Counted from the stretch's first letter, positions 44,845-56,847 are shown. The stretch: 64,000 nt of DNA from JAATFS01 sp037145635 (GCA_037145635.1 JBBCXB010000002.1:248001-312000); one strand, 5' to 3'. The notes: generated by a model not told the origin, from the letters alone. Translations and numbers: made by a program.

Positions 44845-45067
44845 TCCTCGATCCGAGAGGCCGGCGCGGCGGCCGGCGGGTGCTGATGCATAACCGTTGA
44901 GTATAACGGCATGAGGCCGTCCGGCCGCGCCCCGCCTCCGCAGCGTGCCCGCACGGCCCGATGCCCGCATGGTCGGCGCCCGCCTCCAGGCGCTTCCCGA
45001 GCCGGGGCCCGCATGGCACGCGGACGCAGGCCGGCCACGGGCGAGACGCCCGGGCCGGGGCCGGCCG

Positions 45068-46675
45068 TCAGTGGCCGCGCAGGTCGCGCGGCCGGAAGCC
45101 CAGCGCCAGCTGCATCACGGCATAGGTGGCGCCCCCGGCGGCGACCAGGCCGAGCAGGCTGCCGATGCGGTGCCACTTGTCCATGCCGGTGAAGTCCGGC
45201 AGCCAGTACAGCCCGGCGGCGACCACCGCGCCCATCGCCGCGCAGGACAGCACCAGCCGCAGCAGGAACCGGCCCCAGCCCGCATGCGGCTGGTACACCC
45301 CGGACCGGCGCAGCCAGTACCCCAGCAGGCCCAGGTTGATGTAGCTGGCCAGCGCGCTCGCCAGGCCGAGCGCCAGGTGCAGGCCCGGGGTGCGCTTGAG
45401 CGCCTCCATCACCCCGAGGTCGCGCACCTCCGCCGGCACCGTCAGGTGGTACATGGCGGCCAGGAAGGCCACGTTGAGCACCATGTTGGCGACCAGCGAC
45501 ACCACGCCGGCGCGCACCGGGGTACGGGTGTCCTTGCGCGCATAGAACGCCGGCAGCACCACCTTGACCAGGGCGAACGCCGGCAGCCCGAAGCTGAGGC
45601 CGAGCACCGACAGCGCGGTCATCTCGGTGGAGAACGCGGTGAACCGGCCGTACTGGAACATCGTCGCCACCAGCGGCGTGGCCAGCAGCATCAGCCCCAC
45701 CATCGCCGGGAAGGCGATCAGCAGGGTCGTGCGCAGCCCCCAGTCCAGCGCCGCCGAGAACCCGGCGCCGTCGGTCTTGACGTGGTGGCGCGACAGCGCC
45801 GGCAGGATCACCGTGCCCAGCGCCACCCCGAACAGGCCCAGCGGCAGCTCCAGGAAACGGTCGGCCTGCGACAGCCACGACTGCGAACCGTCGTACAGCC
45901 GCGCGGCGATGACCGTGTCCAGCAACAGGTTGATCTGCGCGATCGAGGAACCGAACAGGGTCGGCACCATCAGCGTCATCACCCGCCGCACGTCCGGGTG
46001 GTTCCAGCCCCAGCGCGGCAGCGTCAGCAGGTCGATGCGACTGAGCGAGGGAAACTGGAACAGCAGCTGCAGCACGCCGGCCACCAGCACCGCCCAGCCC
46101 ATCGCCAGGATCGGCACGTCCAGCCGCGGCGCCAGCCACAGCGCGCCGGCGATCATGCACAGGTTGAGGATCACCGGCGTCAGCGCCGGCATCGCGAAGC
46201 GCTGGAAGCTGTTGAGCGCCCCGCCGGCCAGCGCGGTCAGCGACACGAACAGCAGGAACGGGAAGGTCAGCCGCAGCAGGTCCTTGAGCAGGTCGTACTT
46301 GGCCGGGTCGGCGGCCTGGCCGTCGCTGAACAGCGTCGCCAGCTGCGGGGTCAGCAGCAGCCCCAGCGCGGTCACCAGCAGCAGCGCCGCGCCCAGCGTG
46401 CCGGACACCCGCGACATCAGCTCGCGCAATTCGGCATGGCTGCGGGTCTCCTTCACCTCGGTGAAGACCGGCACGAAGGCCGTGGAGAACGAGCCCTCGG
46501 CGAACAGCCGGCGCAGGAAGTTGGGAATGCGGAACGCCACCCAGAAGGCGTCGGTGACGGCATTGGTGCCGAAGCTGTAGCTGATCGACCAGTCGCGCAC
46601 CAGGCCCAGGACCCGGGAAATCATGGTCATGCTGCTGAACGACAGCACCCCGCGCAGCATGCGTGAAGAACTCAA
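45068..46675 (-). CDS. murJ: Lipid II flippase MurJ
   Basis: A 535-residue MOP-superfamily transporter with 14 transmembrane segments that moves lipid II across the inner membrane. Signature regions are SFSSMTMISRVLGLVRDWSI, ITDAFWVAFRIPNFLRRLFAEG-like (seen as VTDAFWVAFRIPNFLRRLFA) and the later FGVALGTVILPALS. The frame opens with TTG, with GAGGG about 10 bases upstream; an ATG five codons later lacks a ribosome-binding site. First gene of the run towards ribF, 223 bases downstream. Confidence 0.96.
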   Translation of the reverse strand: MSSSRMLRGVLSFSSMTMISRVLGLVRDWSISYSFGTNAVTDAFWVAFRIPNFLRRLFAEGSFSTAFVPVFTEVKETRSHAELRELMSRVSGTLGAALLLVTALGLLLTPQLATLFSDGQAADPAKYDLLKDLLRLTFPFLLFVSLTALAGGALNSFQRFAMPALTPVILNLCMIAGALWLAPRLDVPILAMGWAVLVAGVLQLLFQFPSLSRIDLLTLPRWGWNHPDVRRVMTLMVPTLFGSSIAQINLLLDTVIAARLYDGSQSWLSQADRFLELPLGLFGVALGTVILPALSRHHVKTDGAGFSAALDWGLRTTLLIAFPAMVGLMLLATPLVATMFQYGRFTAFSTEMTALSVLGLSFGLPAFALVKVVLPAFYARKDTRTPVRAGVVSLVANMVLNVAFLAAMYHLTVPAEVRDLGVMEALKRTPGLHLALGLASALASYINLGLLGYWLRRSGVYQPHAGWGRFLLRLVLSCAAMGAVVAAGLYWLPDFTGMDKWHRIGSLLGLVAAGGATYAVMQLALGFRPRDLRGH

Positions 46676-46700
46676 AGGACCACCCTCTTGACAACGAACT

Positions 46701-46729
46701 TGACGTGGATATCCGGGACCATCATAATT
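46701..46729 (+). promoter_or_regulatory. Sigma-70 promoter of rpsT
   Basis: TTGACG, a 17-base spacer and CATAAT, 48 bases before the rpsT start, in the murJ-rpsT divergent gap. Good match for a strong ribosomal promoter. Confidence 0.8.
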
Positions 46730-46776
46730 TCGCGCTTGCTTTTTCCACTACACCGATTTTTCAGGAAACCACCACC

Positions 46777-47046
46777 GTGGCCAATATTAAGTCCGCCAAG
46801 AAGCGCGCCAAGCAGACCGTCGTGCGCAACGCGCGCAATACGGCCCAGCGTTCGATGCTGCGCACCGCCGTCAAGAAGGTGATCAAGGCCCTTGACGCCA
46901 ACGATGCCGCCGGCGCCGAAGCCGCTTTCGCCGTCGCCCAGCCGATCCTCGACCGTTTCAGCGCCCGTGGCCTGATTCACAAGAACAAGGCCGCCCGCCA
47001 CAAGAGCCGCATCACCGCCCGCATCAAGGCCCTCAAGGCCGCCTGA
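46777..47046 (+). CDS. rpsT: 30S ribosomal protein S20
   Basis: An 89-residue S20 that binds 16S rRNA early in assembly. ANIKSAKKRAKQTVVRNA, then RSMLRTAVKKV and NKAARHKSRITARIKAL are diagnostic. The start is a GTG, with AGGAAA upstream. A non-ATG start is also found in E. coli rpsT (UUG), where it allows autoregulation by S20, so the same control may apply here. Confidence 0.97.
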   Translation: MANIKSAKKRAKQTVVRNARNTAQRSMLRTAVKKVIKALDANDAAGAEAAFAVAQPILDRFSARGLIHKNKAARHKSRITARIKALKAA

Positions 47047-47096
47047 GCAGGCGCATACGGCAACGCCGCCGGGAGCCTGGCTTCCGGCAGCACCAG

Positions 47097-47122
47097 AAAA
47101 CCCGGCCTCGGCCGGGTTTTTT
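47097..47122 (+). terminator. rpsT terminator
   Basis: Hairpin CCCGGC-CTCG-GCCGGG followed by six T residues, 50 bases after the rpsT stop. Flanking A-run makes it bidirectional in principle. Confidence 0.93.
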
Positions 47123-47362
47123 GTGATCCGCGCTTCCTGGCGGCCGCGTTCCGGGACACGGCTGCGCACTGCGGCCCATCCCTCACGGCGATGGCGGACG
47201 TGGCCCCCTTCCCTCGGCTCGGGACGGAGCGACGAGCCCGCAGCACGGCCGGCGCCCGCGCAGGCCGGAACCCGCCGCGCGACCGTGCCGGCCGCCGGCC
47301 TTCCGGCGCCACCCCGCACGCGGCGGCAAGGCCGGGAAGCCGCTGCGGGCGCGCGCGGGCGC
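47123..47362. other. Empty gap between rpsT terminator and obgE end
   Basis: 240 GC-rich bases between convergent genes. No gene, RNA or repeat was recognised. Confidence 0.5.
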
Positions 47363-48415
47363 TCAGCCGGCATCGCGCGCTTCCAGCTCCGCCTCGCGCT
47401 GGCGGTCGAAGAACGCCATCACGTCCTTCATGATCGGGAAGGTGCCGTCGCGCCCCAGCGCCGAGACCAGGTACCACGGCCCGGTCCAGCCCAGCTCGGC
47501 CACGATCGCCTCGGCCGCGGCGTGCGCCTCGTCCTCGAACATCAGGTCGGCCTTGTTGAGCACCAGCCAGCGCGGCTTGTCCAGCAGCTCGGGGTCGTGC
47601 CGTTCCAGCTCGCGCTCGATCGTGCGCACCTGGTCGGCCGGGGAGACGCCTTCCACGCCGCCTTCCATCGGCGAGATGTCCACCAGGTGCAGCAGCAGCC
47701 GGGTGCGCTGCAGGTGGCGCAGGAACTGGGTGCCGAGGCCGGCACCGTCGGCGGCGCCCTCGATCAGGCCCGGCACGTCGGCGATCACGAAGCTGCGGTG
47801 GGCCTCCACGCTGACCACGCCCAGGTTGGGGTACAGCGTGGTGAACGGGTAGTCCGCCACCTTCGGCGTGGCCGCCGAGACCGCGCGGATCAGGGTGCTC
47901 TTGCCGGCGTTGGGGAAGCCCAGAAGGCCGACGTCGGCCAGCAGCTTGAGCTCCAGCTTGAGCACGCGCTGCTCGCCCTCCTCGCCCGGCAGCGCCTGCC
48001 GCGGGGCCCGGTTGACCGAACTCTTGAAGTGCATGTTGCCAAGGCCGCCCTTGCCGCCCTTGGCCACCAGCAGGCGGTCGCCGTGCTGGGTCAGGTCACC
48101 GATCACCTCGTCGGTGTCCACGTTCATGATCACGGTGCCGACCGGCACGGTGATGACGCGGTCCTCGCCGGCCTTGCCGTACATCTGCCGGCCCATGCCG
48201 TTCTCGCCGCGCTGCGCCTTGAAGATGCGCTCGTGGCGGAAGTCGACCAGGGTATTGAGGTTCTCGTCCGCCACCACCCACACGCTGCCGCCGCCGCCAC
48301 CATCGCCGCCGTCGGGACCGCCCAGCGGGATGAACTTCTCGCGCCGGAAGCCGACGCAGCCATTGCCGCCATTGCCGGCGATCACCTGGATTTCAGCTTC
48401 GTCTACGAGTTTCAT
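47363..48415 (-). CDS. obgE: Obg-family GTPase (ribosome assembly)
   Basis: A 350-residue essential GTPase acting in 50S assembly and growth control. The Gly-rich OBG domain (1-158; GNGGNGCVGFRREKFIPLGG, GGDGGGGGSVWVV) is complete. G motifs: GFPNAGKSTLI (G1), DYPFTTLYPNLG, DVPGLIEGA, NKAD and SALGRDG. Transcribed downstream of rpmA, separated from it by a terminator and an inverted repeat, so it may have its own promoter. Confidence 0.98.
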   Translation of the reverse strand: MKLVDEAEIQVIAGNGGNGCVGFRREKFIPLGGPDGGDGGGGGSVWVVADENLNTLVDFRHERIFKAQRGENGMGRQMYGKAGEDRVITVPVGTVIMNVDTDEVIGDLTQHGDRLLVAKGGKGGLGNMHFKSSVNRAPRQALPGEEGEQRVLKLELKLLADVGLLGFPNAGKSTLIRAVSAATPKVADYPFTTLYPNLGVVSVEAHRSFVIADVPGLIEGAADGAGLGTQFLRHLQRTRLLLHLVDISPMEGGVEGVSPADQVRTIERELERHDPELLDKPRWLVLNKADLMFEDEAHAAAEAIVAELGWTGPWYLVSALGRDGTFPIMKDVMAFFDRQREAELEARDAG

Positions 48416-48425
48416 GGATGTACGA

Positions 48426-48575
48426 CCGGGAATGGAGAATGGGGATTGGGGAATCGGTACAGCACACCGCGCGGCCGATTCTAGTCGGCGGCCGCCCGCC
48501 CGCAGGCGGCAGGAAACGCGCCCGGGCCCGGAAAACCGCCTCGACGATTCCCCATTCCCGACTCGCGATTCCCGG
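48426..48575. repeat. Inverted repeat pair (31-bp arms) between rpmA and obgE
   Basis: Arms 48426-48456 and 48545-48575 match at 26 of 31 positions in inverted orientation and are built from GGGAAT/GGGGAT units. The 88 bases between hold no gene. The layout suggests a small non-autonomous mobile repeat rather than a simple terminator. Confidence 0.65.
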
Positions 48576-48585
48576 CGGTCAAACG

Positions 48586-48606
48586 AAAAACCCCGCCGAA
48601 GCGGGG
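48586..48606 (-). terminator. rplU-rpmA terminator
   Basis: Hairpin GCCCCGC-TTCG-GCGGGG followed on the minus strand by five U residues, 48 bases beyond the rpmA stop. Confidence 0.9.
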
Positions 48607-48653
48607 CTTTCGTCAGCAAGCCCGCGCGCGGCGCAGGCTCTGGAGGCGAAATC

Positions 48654-48914
48654 TTACGCCTCGGCCACCACGCTCACGGTGCGACGCTTCTTGGCGCCCT
48701 TCACCGAGAACTCGACCTTGCCGTCGACCAACGCAAACAGCGTGTGGTCGCGACCCAGGCCGACGCCGGTACCCGGATGGAACTGGGTGCCGCGCTGGCG
48801 GATGATGATGTTGCCGGCCTCGATGGCCTGGCCGCCGAAGATCTTCACACCCAGGTACTTCGGGTTGGAGTCGCGGCCGTTGCGCGAGGAACCTACGCCC
48901 TTTTTATGTGCCAT
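48654..48914 (-). CDS. rpmA: 50S ribosomal protein L27
   Basis: An 86-residue L27. The N-terminus MAHKKGVGSSRNGRDSNPK reaches the peptidyl-transferase centre, followed by KYLGVKIFGGQAIEAGNIII and QRGTQFHPGTGVGLGRDHTL. Downstream of rplU by 12 bases. Confidence 0.98.
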   Translation of the reverse strand: MAHKKGVGSSRNGRDSNPKYLGVKIFGGQAIEAGNIIIRQRGTQFHPGTGVGLGRDHTLFALVDGKVEFSVKGAKKRRTVSVVAEA

Positions 48915-48926
48915 GACTGGTTCTCC

Positions 48927-49247
48927 TTACTTCTTGTCGCCACCGGCAATGCCGGTGATCTCGATTTCGGTGTAGTGCTGACGGTGTCCCTGACGCTTCA
49001 TGTGGTGCTTGCGGCGACGGAACTTGATGATGCGGACCTTGTCGGCGCGGCCGTGGGCCACGACCTTGGCGGTCACGCTGGCGCCCTTGAGCGCATCACC
49101 GATCTTGATGCCGTCGCTGTCGCCGAGCATCAGGATGGTGTCGAACTTGATCTCGTTGCCGGCCTCGACCTCGAGCTTCTCCACGCGGAGCGTTTCGCCC
49201 TGCGCGACGCGGTATTGCTTACCGCCCGTTACCAGAACTGCGTACAT
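48927..49247 (-). CDS. rplU: 50S ribosomal protein L21
   Basis: A 106-residue L21. MYAVLVTGGKQYRVAQGETL and KFRRRKHHMKRQGHRQHYTE are family signatures. First gene of rplU-rpmA, with a consensus promoter about 65 bases upstream. Confidence 0.98.
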   Translation of the reverse strand: MYAVLVTGGKQYRVAQGETLRVEKLEVEAGNEIKFDTILMLGDSDGIKIGDALKGASVTAKVVAHGRADKVRIIKFRRRKHHMKRQGHRQHYTEIEITGIAGGDKK

Positions 49248-49564
49248 GACCAGGTATTCCTCTGTAGTTATTATGGTCGCCTGTCGTACCCGAGCGGGCA
49301 GACAGGAGCGGAATTGTAATGGCTTCAGCGGGTTAGCGTCAAGCCAGCCCCTGCCCCGCCGCAACGGCGCCCGCGACGGCCGTCACCGGCATGAATCCAT
49401 CAGGGAAGCCCCGCCCCGGGCGCCTGGCAATTCCGGCAATTGCCCTCAAATGGGTGGCCGGGTAGGCTGATCGATTGCCGCCCCCTTCCTGTTGAGTGAC
49501 TCGGTCCGTTGAGCAACTCGCCCCCACGCTGACGGCCCGCCGCCAGCCCGATACCGGATCTCCC
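49248..49564. other. Divergent region between rplU and uvrA
   Basis: 317 bases without a gene. It contains the rplU promoter and must hold the uvrA promoter. No LexA-type box was recognised. GGCAATTCC-GGCAATTGCC (49425-49443) is a short repeat of unknown use. Confidence 0.55.
49313..49342 (-). promoter_or_regulatory. Sigma-70 promoter of rplU-rpmA
   Basis: On the minus strand TTGACG, an 18-base spacer and TACAAT, about 65 bases before the rplU start. Leaves a leader in which L21 autoregulation could occur. Confidence 0.8.
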
Positions 49565-52536
<2,972 letters not shown>

Positions 52537-52540
<4 letters not shown>

Positions 52541-52959
52541 GCGACCCCGCCGCCGCGCCCGCACCCAGGATCCTCGCCCGCGTCCCGATCAGCGTGCGCT
52601 GGCGCGACATGGACAGCATGGGCCACGTCAACAACGCCAAGTACATCTCCTACCTGGAGGAGGCGCGGGTGCGCTGGATGCTCGGCGTAGAGGGCGTATC
52701 GATGAGCGACCGCATCGCCCCGGTGGTGGCCGCCACCCACGTCAACTACCGCCGCCCGCTGGTGTGGCCGAACGACATCGTGGTCGAGCTGTTCGTCGAG
52801 CGCCTGGGCAACAGCAGCGTCACCATCGGCCACCGCATCGTCGACCAGAGCGACGAGAGCGCGCTGTATTCCGACGGCAACGTGGTCGTGGTCTGGATGG
52901 ACACGCAGACCGGCAGGAGCGCCTCCCTGCCCGAGGCGATCCGCGCCGCGTCGAGCTGA
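52537..52959 (+). CDS. Acyl-CoA thioesterase, 4HBT/YbgC-like hotdog protein
   Basis: A 140-residue hotdog-fold protein. ISVRWRDMDSMGHVNNAKYI with the catalytic Asp (RDMDSMGHVNN) and YLEEARVRWM define the 4-hydroxybenzoyl-CoA thioesterase-type family. The ATG overlaps the uvrA stop (ATGA), so it is translated by coupling to the UvrA tail. Acyl-CoA substrate is unknown. Confidence 0.88.
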
Positions 52960-53088
52960 GCGCGCCGGTAGAATCGGCCCGGCGCCGTGCGCGCCGCTGG
53001 TCGGCCGGGCGCGGCGCTCACGCAACGGGATACCGTCCGCACCCCGGGCCGACTCCGGCCGCCGCGTCGTTCAGGACGCGCGCGCGGG

Positions 53089-53550
53089 TCAGGGGGCGCG
53101 CTTGCGCACCTGCAACTCGGCGCGGACCTCGCGGCCGTCCTCCAGCGTGAAGGTCACCGGCACGCGCGCACCCTCGTGCAGCGGCTGCGCCGGCTGCATC
53201 AGCATCAGGTGCAGGCCGCCGGGGGCCAGGGGCACGTCGGTTCCGGCCGGCAGCGCCAGGCGCGCAGTCTCGCGCATGCGGTTGACCCCGCCGACCGTCC
53301 GGCTCTCGTGCAGCGACACGTCGCCGAACGCCGGGCTGGCCGCCGCGACCACCGCCGCCGCGCCCGGGCAGCCGTTGTGGAAGCGGCCGAAGCCGGCCGC
53401 CATCCCCATCGCCGGGTCGGCCGGCAGGCGGATCCAGCCCTCGCTCCAGGTCGGGACGCAGGCGCCACCGGGAGGCGCGGCCGACGCGGACAGCGCGGCC
53501 GCCAGCAAGGGCGCCAGGGTGCAGCAACGCAGCAGGTATCGGGTTTTCAT
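53089..53550 (-). CDS. Periplasmic copper chaperone, PCu(A)C family
   Basis: A 153-residue exported protein with signal peptide (MKTRYLLRCCTLAPLLAAAL, cut near SAA). The copper site HX10MX21HXM is exact: His in VSLHES, Met in GGVNRMRE, then HLM in GGLHLMLM. Such proteins deliver Cu(I) to cytochrome oxidase. The usual partner Sco is absent here. Divergent from the hydratase gene, 36 bases apart, and convergent with the thioesterase. Confidence 0.9.
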   Translation of the reverse strand: MKTRYLLRCCTLAPLLAAALSASAAPPGGACVPTWSEGWIRLPADPAMGMAAGFGRFHNGCPGAAAVVAAASPAFGDVSLHESRTVGGVNRMRETARLALPAGTDVPLAPGGLHLMLMQPAQPLHEGARVPVTFTLEDGREVRAELQVRKRAP

Positions 53551-53586
53551 GGCGACTATCATAGCCACACCTCCAGGAGCCAGCGC

Positions 53587-54360
53587 ATGAGCATCGAGAT
53601 CTTCGACCACGAGCGGATACGCGAGATCCGGCTGGCCCGGCCGCCGGTCAACGCGCTGGACACCGCGCTGTGCCGGGCGCTGGCCGCGGCGGTCGTGCAG
53701 GCCGCCACCGACGGCGTGCATGGCCTGGTGCTGTCCGGCAGCGAGCGCATCTTCTCCGGCGGCATGGACGTGCCGCACCTGCTCGCGCACGGCGACGACC
53801 GCGCCGGCCTGCGGGCGAGCTGGGAGGCCTTCTTCGGTGCTGCCCGGGCGCTGGCCGACAGCGCCATCCCGGTGGTGGCCGCGCTCACCGGGCACGCACC
53901 GGCCGGCGGCTGCGTGCTGGCGCTGTGCTGTGACTACCGGATCATGGCGCGCAGCGCCGATGCCGCGCGGCCGTATGCGATCGGCCTGAACGAGGTGCAG
54001 GTGGGCCTGGCCGCGCCCGAGGGCATCCAGCGCCTGCTGCGCCGCGTGGTCGGGCCCTACCGCGCCGAGCGGCTGCTGATCGCCGGCGAGATGGTGCCGG
54101 CCGAGCAGGCCGAGAAGATCGGGCTGGTGGACGAACTGGTCGACGGCGAGCTGGTCACCGCGCGCGCGGTGGCGTGGCTGCGCGACCTGCTGCAGCTGCC
54201 GCGCCAGCCGATGCGGGCCACCCGCGCGACCGCCCGCGCCGACCTGAGCGCCGCACTGGAGCCGGACCTGATCCGGCTCGACCGCTTCGTCGAGGCCTGG
54301 TACGGCGCCGACACCCAGGCCGCCCTGCGTGCCCTGGTCGCGCGCCTGCAGAAGGGCTGA
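53587..54360 (+). CDS. Enoyl-CoA hydratase/isomerase family protein
   Basis: A 257-residue crotonase-fold protein. RPPVNALDTALCRAL, then GLVLSGSERIFSGGMDV with the first oxyanion-hole residue and VAALTGHAPAGGCVLALCCD with the second (AxxGG). The catalytic Glu pair of typical hydratases is not clearly conserved: GLNEVQVGLAAPEG carries one Glu. It may be a delta3,delta2-enoyl-CoA isomerase. CAGGAGC precedes the ATG. Its stop is 70 bases before the TesB start. Confidence 0.85.
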   Translation: MSIEIFDHERIREIRLARPPVNALDTALCRALAAAVVQAATDGVHGLVLSGSERIFSGGMDVPHLLAHGDDRAGLRASWEAFFGAARALADSAIPVVAALTGHAPAGGCVLALCCDYRIMARSADAARPYAIGLNEVQVGLAAPEGIQRLLRRVVGPYRAERLLIAGEMVPAEQAEKIGLVDELVDGELVTARAVAWLRDLLQLPRQPMRATRATARADLSAALEPDLIRLDRFVEAWYGADTQAALRALVARLQKG

Positions 54361-54430
54361 GCGGATGCGGGCCGCACCCGGGCGGCCCGCTATAATCGCC
54401 GCCTGTCGCGCTTTCCCCCAGGCCCCGCCC

Positions 54431-55336
54431 TTGTCCGCCAACGCCGAACCCGTCGTCTCCGAACTGATCAGCCTGCTCTCGCTGGAACGGCTGGAGGACA
54501 ACCTGTTCCGCGGTCAGAGCCGCGACATCGGCACCAAGTACGTGTTCGGCGGCCAGGTGCTGGGCCAGGCGCTGGCCGCGGCCCAGGCCACGGTCGACAA
54601 CGGACGCCAGGCGCACTCGCTGCACGCCTACTTCCTGCGCGCCGGCAACATCGACCACCCGATCGTCTACGACGTGGACCGTACCCGCGACGGCGGCAGC
54701 TTCTCGGTGCGCCGGGTCACCGCGATCCAGCACGGCAAGGTGATCTTCTTCTGCGCGGCCTCGTTCCAGGAACGCGAGGACGGCGCCGAGCACCAGACGC
54801 AGATGCCGGACGTGCCGCAACCGGAGGACATCGCGCCGACCGCGCCGCTGGCGCCGGAGGTGCTGGCGCGGCTGCCGGCCAAGGTGCAGCGCTGGCTCTC
54901 GCGCGGCGGCCCGTTCGAGTTCCGCCACGTGTTCCCGCGCGACGAGCTAAATCCGCCCAAGCGGCCGCCGTTCCAGCAGATGTGGCTGCGTCTGAACGAC
55001 CCGGTGGGCGACGACGTCGGCCTGCACCAGGCCCTGCTGGCGTACGCGTCGGACTTCCAGCTGCTCGGCACCTCGACCTTCCCGCACGGCATCAGCTACT
55101 ACACCCCGAACGTGCAGATGGCCTCGCTCGATCACGCGCTGTGGTTCCACCGCCCGTTCCGCACCGACGACTGGCTGCTGTATTCCTTGGACAGCCCCAC
55201 CGCGCAGGGTTCGCGCGGGCTGGCGCGCGGGCAGTTCTTCACCCGCGACGGCGTGCTGGTCGCCAGCACCTCGCAGGAAGGCCTGATCCGGGTGGTGCGC
55301 GAGGGCAGCGCCACGTCGGTTCCGGCCAAGGACTAG
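54431..55336 (+). CDS. tesB: Acyl-CoA thioesterase II (TesB)
   Basis: A 301-residue double-hotdog thioesterase that hydrolyses medium/long acyl-CoAs. LLSLERLEDNLFRGQSRDIG, VFGGQVLGQALAAA, SLHAYFLRAGN and the C-terminal SLDHALWFHRPFRTDDWLLY, FFTRDGVLVAST are TesB signatures. The catalytic triad is Asp-Thr/Ser-Gln in the family. The TTG start follows the family N-terminus; TATAAT at 54391-54396 lies 35 bases upstream and probably drives it. Longer frames run into the preceding hydratase gene. Confidence 0.95.
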   Translation: MSANAEPVVSELISLLSLERLEDNLFRGQSRDIGTKYVFGGQVLGQALAAAQATVDNGRQAHSLHAYFLRAGNIDHPIVYDVDRTRDGGSFSVRRVTAIQHGKVIFFCAASFQEREDGAEHQTQMPDVPQPEDIAPTAPLAPEVLARLPAKVQRWLSRGGPFEFRHVFPRDELNPPKRPPFQQMWLRLNDPVGDDVGLHQALLAYASDFQLLGTSTFPHGISYYTPNVQMASLDHALWFHRPFRTDDWLLYSLDSPTAQGSRGLARGQFFTRDGVLVASTSQEGLIRVVREGSATSVPAKD

Positions 55337-55339
55337 GCC

Positions 55340-55852
55340 ATGCGCAAGATCTTCAGTAGCCAGCGCGTGGAAACCGCCGAAGGCGTCGCCCGGCTGCTCG
55401 GCGACGCCGGCATCGAGGTGCGGCTGACCAACGGCCGCTCGTACCGCAGCAAGCGCAGCGGGCAGTTCAGCTACATGGAGCCGGGCCACGCCCAGGACCA
55501 TCCCAGCGTATGGATCGTGCATGCCAACGACCAGCCGCGGGCACGCGAGCTGATGCGTGACGCGCGCCTGCTCGACACCACGCGGCGCGACCTGCCGGAC
55601 GTGGAATACACCTTCCGCGACAGCGTCGACGCCACCGGCGCCGCCCCGCGCAACTGGGCCTGGCGCATCCGCATCGGCCTGCTGCTGGCGATCGGCGCGA
55701 TCGCGATGGTGGTGGTCATGCACCACCGCGCGGCGCCGGTGACCAGCGCGCCCCCGGCGCCGGCCGCCCGCACTGCCACGCCGCCGCCTGCACCGGCTCC
55801 GGCCCCGGCGGACGACGACGACAGCCGCGTACGCATCCAGCCGGCGCGGTAG
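55340..55852 (+). CDS. DUF2007-type membrane protein ('pathogenicity-like')
   Basis: A 170-residue protein. The N-terminal 75 residues (MRKIFSSQRVETAEGVARLL, AGIEVRLTNGRSYRS, VWIVHANDQPRARELM) resemble the putative signal-transducing DUF2007 fold. One transmembrane helix follows (IRIGLLLAIGAIAMVVVM), then a Pro/Ala-rich acidic tail. Xanthomonas homologues carry the name pathogenicity-like, without proven function. It begins 3 bases after the tesB stop, so it shares its transcript. Confidence 0.75.
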   Translation: MRKIFSSQRVETAEGVARLLGDAGIEVRLTNGRSYRSKRSGQFSYMEPGHAQDHPSVWIVHANDQPRARELMRDARLLDTTRRDLPDVEYTFRDSVDATGAAPRNWAWRIRIGLLLAIGAIAMVVVMHHRAAPVTSAPPAPAARTATPPPAPAPAPADDDDSRVRIQPAR

Positions 55853-55990
55853 GCGGCGGCCGCGGACGCAGCCGTCCTCCCGGCTCAGGCCCCTACGGCC
55901 GGCCGGCGATCCGGGTCATGACTCTGGGCAGGGCCTGGGGGGTTGGACACGCGGTAACGCCCCGGCACGTACCGACCGGGCGGACATACC

Positions 55991-56020
55991 AAAACCCCCT
56001 GCACGTGGCCGTGCAGGGGG
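55991..56020 (-). terminator. Terminator of the EF-hand gene
   Basis: Stem of 11 base pairs (CCCCCTGCACG, loop TGGC) followed by four U residues on the minus strand, 36 bases after the EF-hand stop. Also suited to stop the convergent DUF2007 transcript. Confidence 0.85.
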
Positions 56021-56056
56021 CGGTCGATCGGCGCCTTGGTGCGGAAACCGCGGGGC

Positions 56057-56644
56057 TTACTTGGCGGCCGGCACGGGCGCCGGCTTCGGCAGCGGACGCT
56101 TGCCGTCGTGGTAGCCGCGACCGTGCGGACCGCGCTGGGCCGAGGCCGCGTCGAACTCGGCCTTGCTCAGCTTGCCGTCCTTGTCGGTGTCGGCGGCGGC
56201 GAACCATTCGTCGCGGTGCTGCCTGGCCCGGGCCTGGAAATCGGCGCGGTCCACGAAGCCATCCTTGTTGACGTCCATCGCGTCGAAGCGCTCGGCGAAC
56301 TTCGGATCGGCCTTGGCCTCCGCGCGGCTGATGCGGCCGTCCTTGTCGGTGTCGAGCTTGGCCAGGCGGTCGCCGGCGGGGCCGTGACCGCGCCTGCCGT
56401 CGTGGCGCGGCAGTTCGTCGCGCGAGAGCTTGCCGTCCTTGTTGGTGTCGAGCGCGTCGAACCGGGCCGCCAGCTTCGGCGCCGCGGCAGCCTCGCTGCG
56501 GTCGATGAAGCCGTCGCCGTTCTTGTCGAGCTTGGCCGGGCCGGGCTTCGGCGCGTCGGGCGCCGGGTCGGCGAACGCGGTGACGGTGGCGGTGGACATC
56601 GCCGCCAGCACGGCCAGCACGAGCAGGGGTTTGCGGTAGGTCAT
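56057..56644 (-). CDS. Exported EF-hand calcium-binding protein (five loops)
   Basis: A 195-residue protein with signal peptide (MTYRKPLLVLAVLAAMSTAT, cut near FADP). Five calcium loops are visible in order: DKNGDGFIDRSE, DTNKDGKLSRDE, DTDKDGRISRAE, DVNKDGFVDRAD and DTDKDGKLSKAE, each with the full 12-residue D-x-D/N-x-DG-x-I/L/V pattern. It ends in a basic Pro/Lys tail. A periplasmic calcium buffer or sensor is the likely role; partners are unknown. Divergent from bpt. Confidence 0.9.
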   Translation of the reverse strand: MTYRKPLLVLAVLAAMSTATVTAFADPAPDAPKPGPAKLDKNGDGFIDRSEAAAAPKLAARFDALDTNKDGKLSRDELPRHDGRRGHGPAGDRLAKLDTDKDGRISRAEAKADPKFAERFDAMDVNKDGFVDRADFQARARQHRDEWFAAADTDKDGKLSKAEFDAASAQRGPHGRGYHDGKRPLPKPAPVPAAK

Positions 56645-56847
56645 GGTGTACTCCGTGATGAAGGAAACTGCACGGTCCGCGTGCCTCCACGTGGACCCGA
56701 CAGGACACGGGCGGGAGCCGAAGGGCCGCCGCGTCGCGCCATCCCTCCCATCAACGGGCGGCGGGAGCGGCGGTTGACCGGCCGCGGTGCGTATTCATCT
56801 GGCGGACAGTCGCCGCCGCTGCGACAGCGAGGCGCTATGCTGACCGC

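Noticed and set aside
49320..49564. LexA (SOS) box upstream of uvrA
   Set aside because: No CTG-N10-CAG or TTAG-type xanthomonad LexA motif was recognisable.
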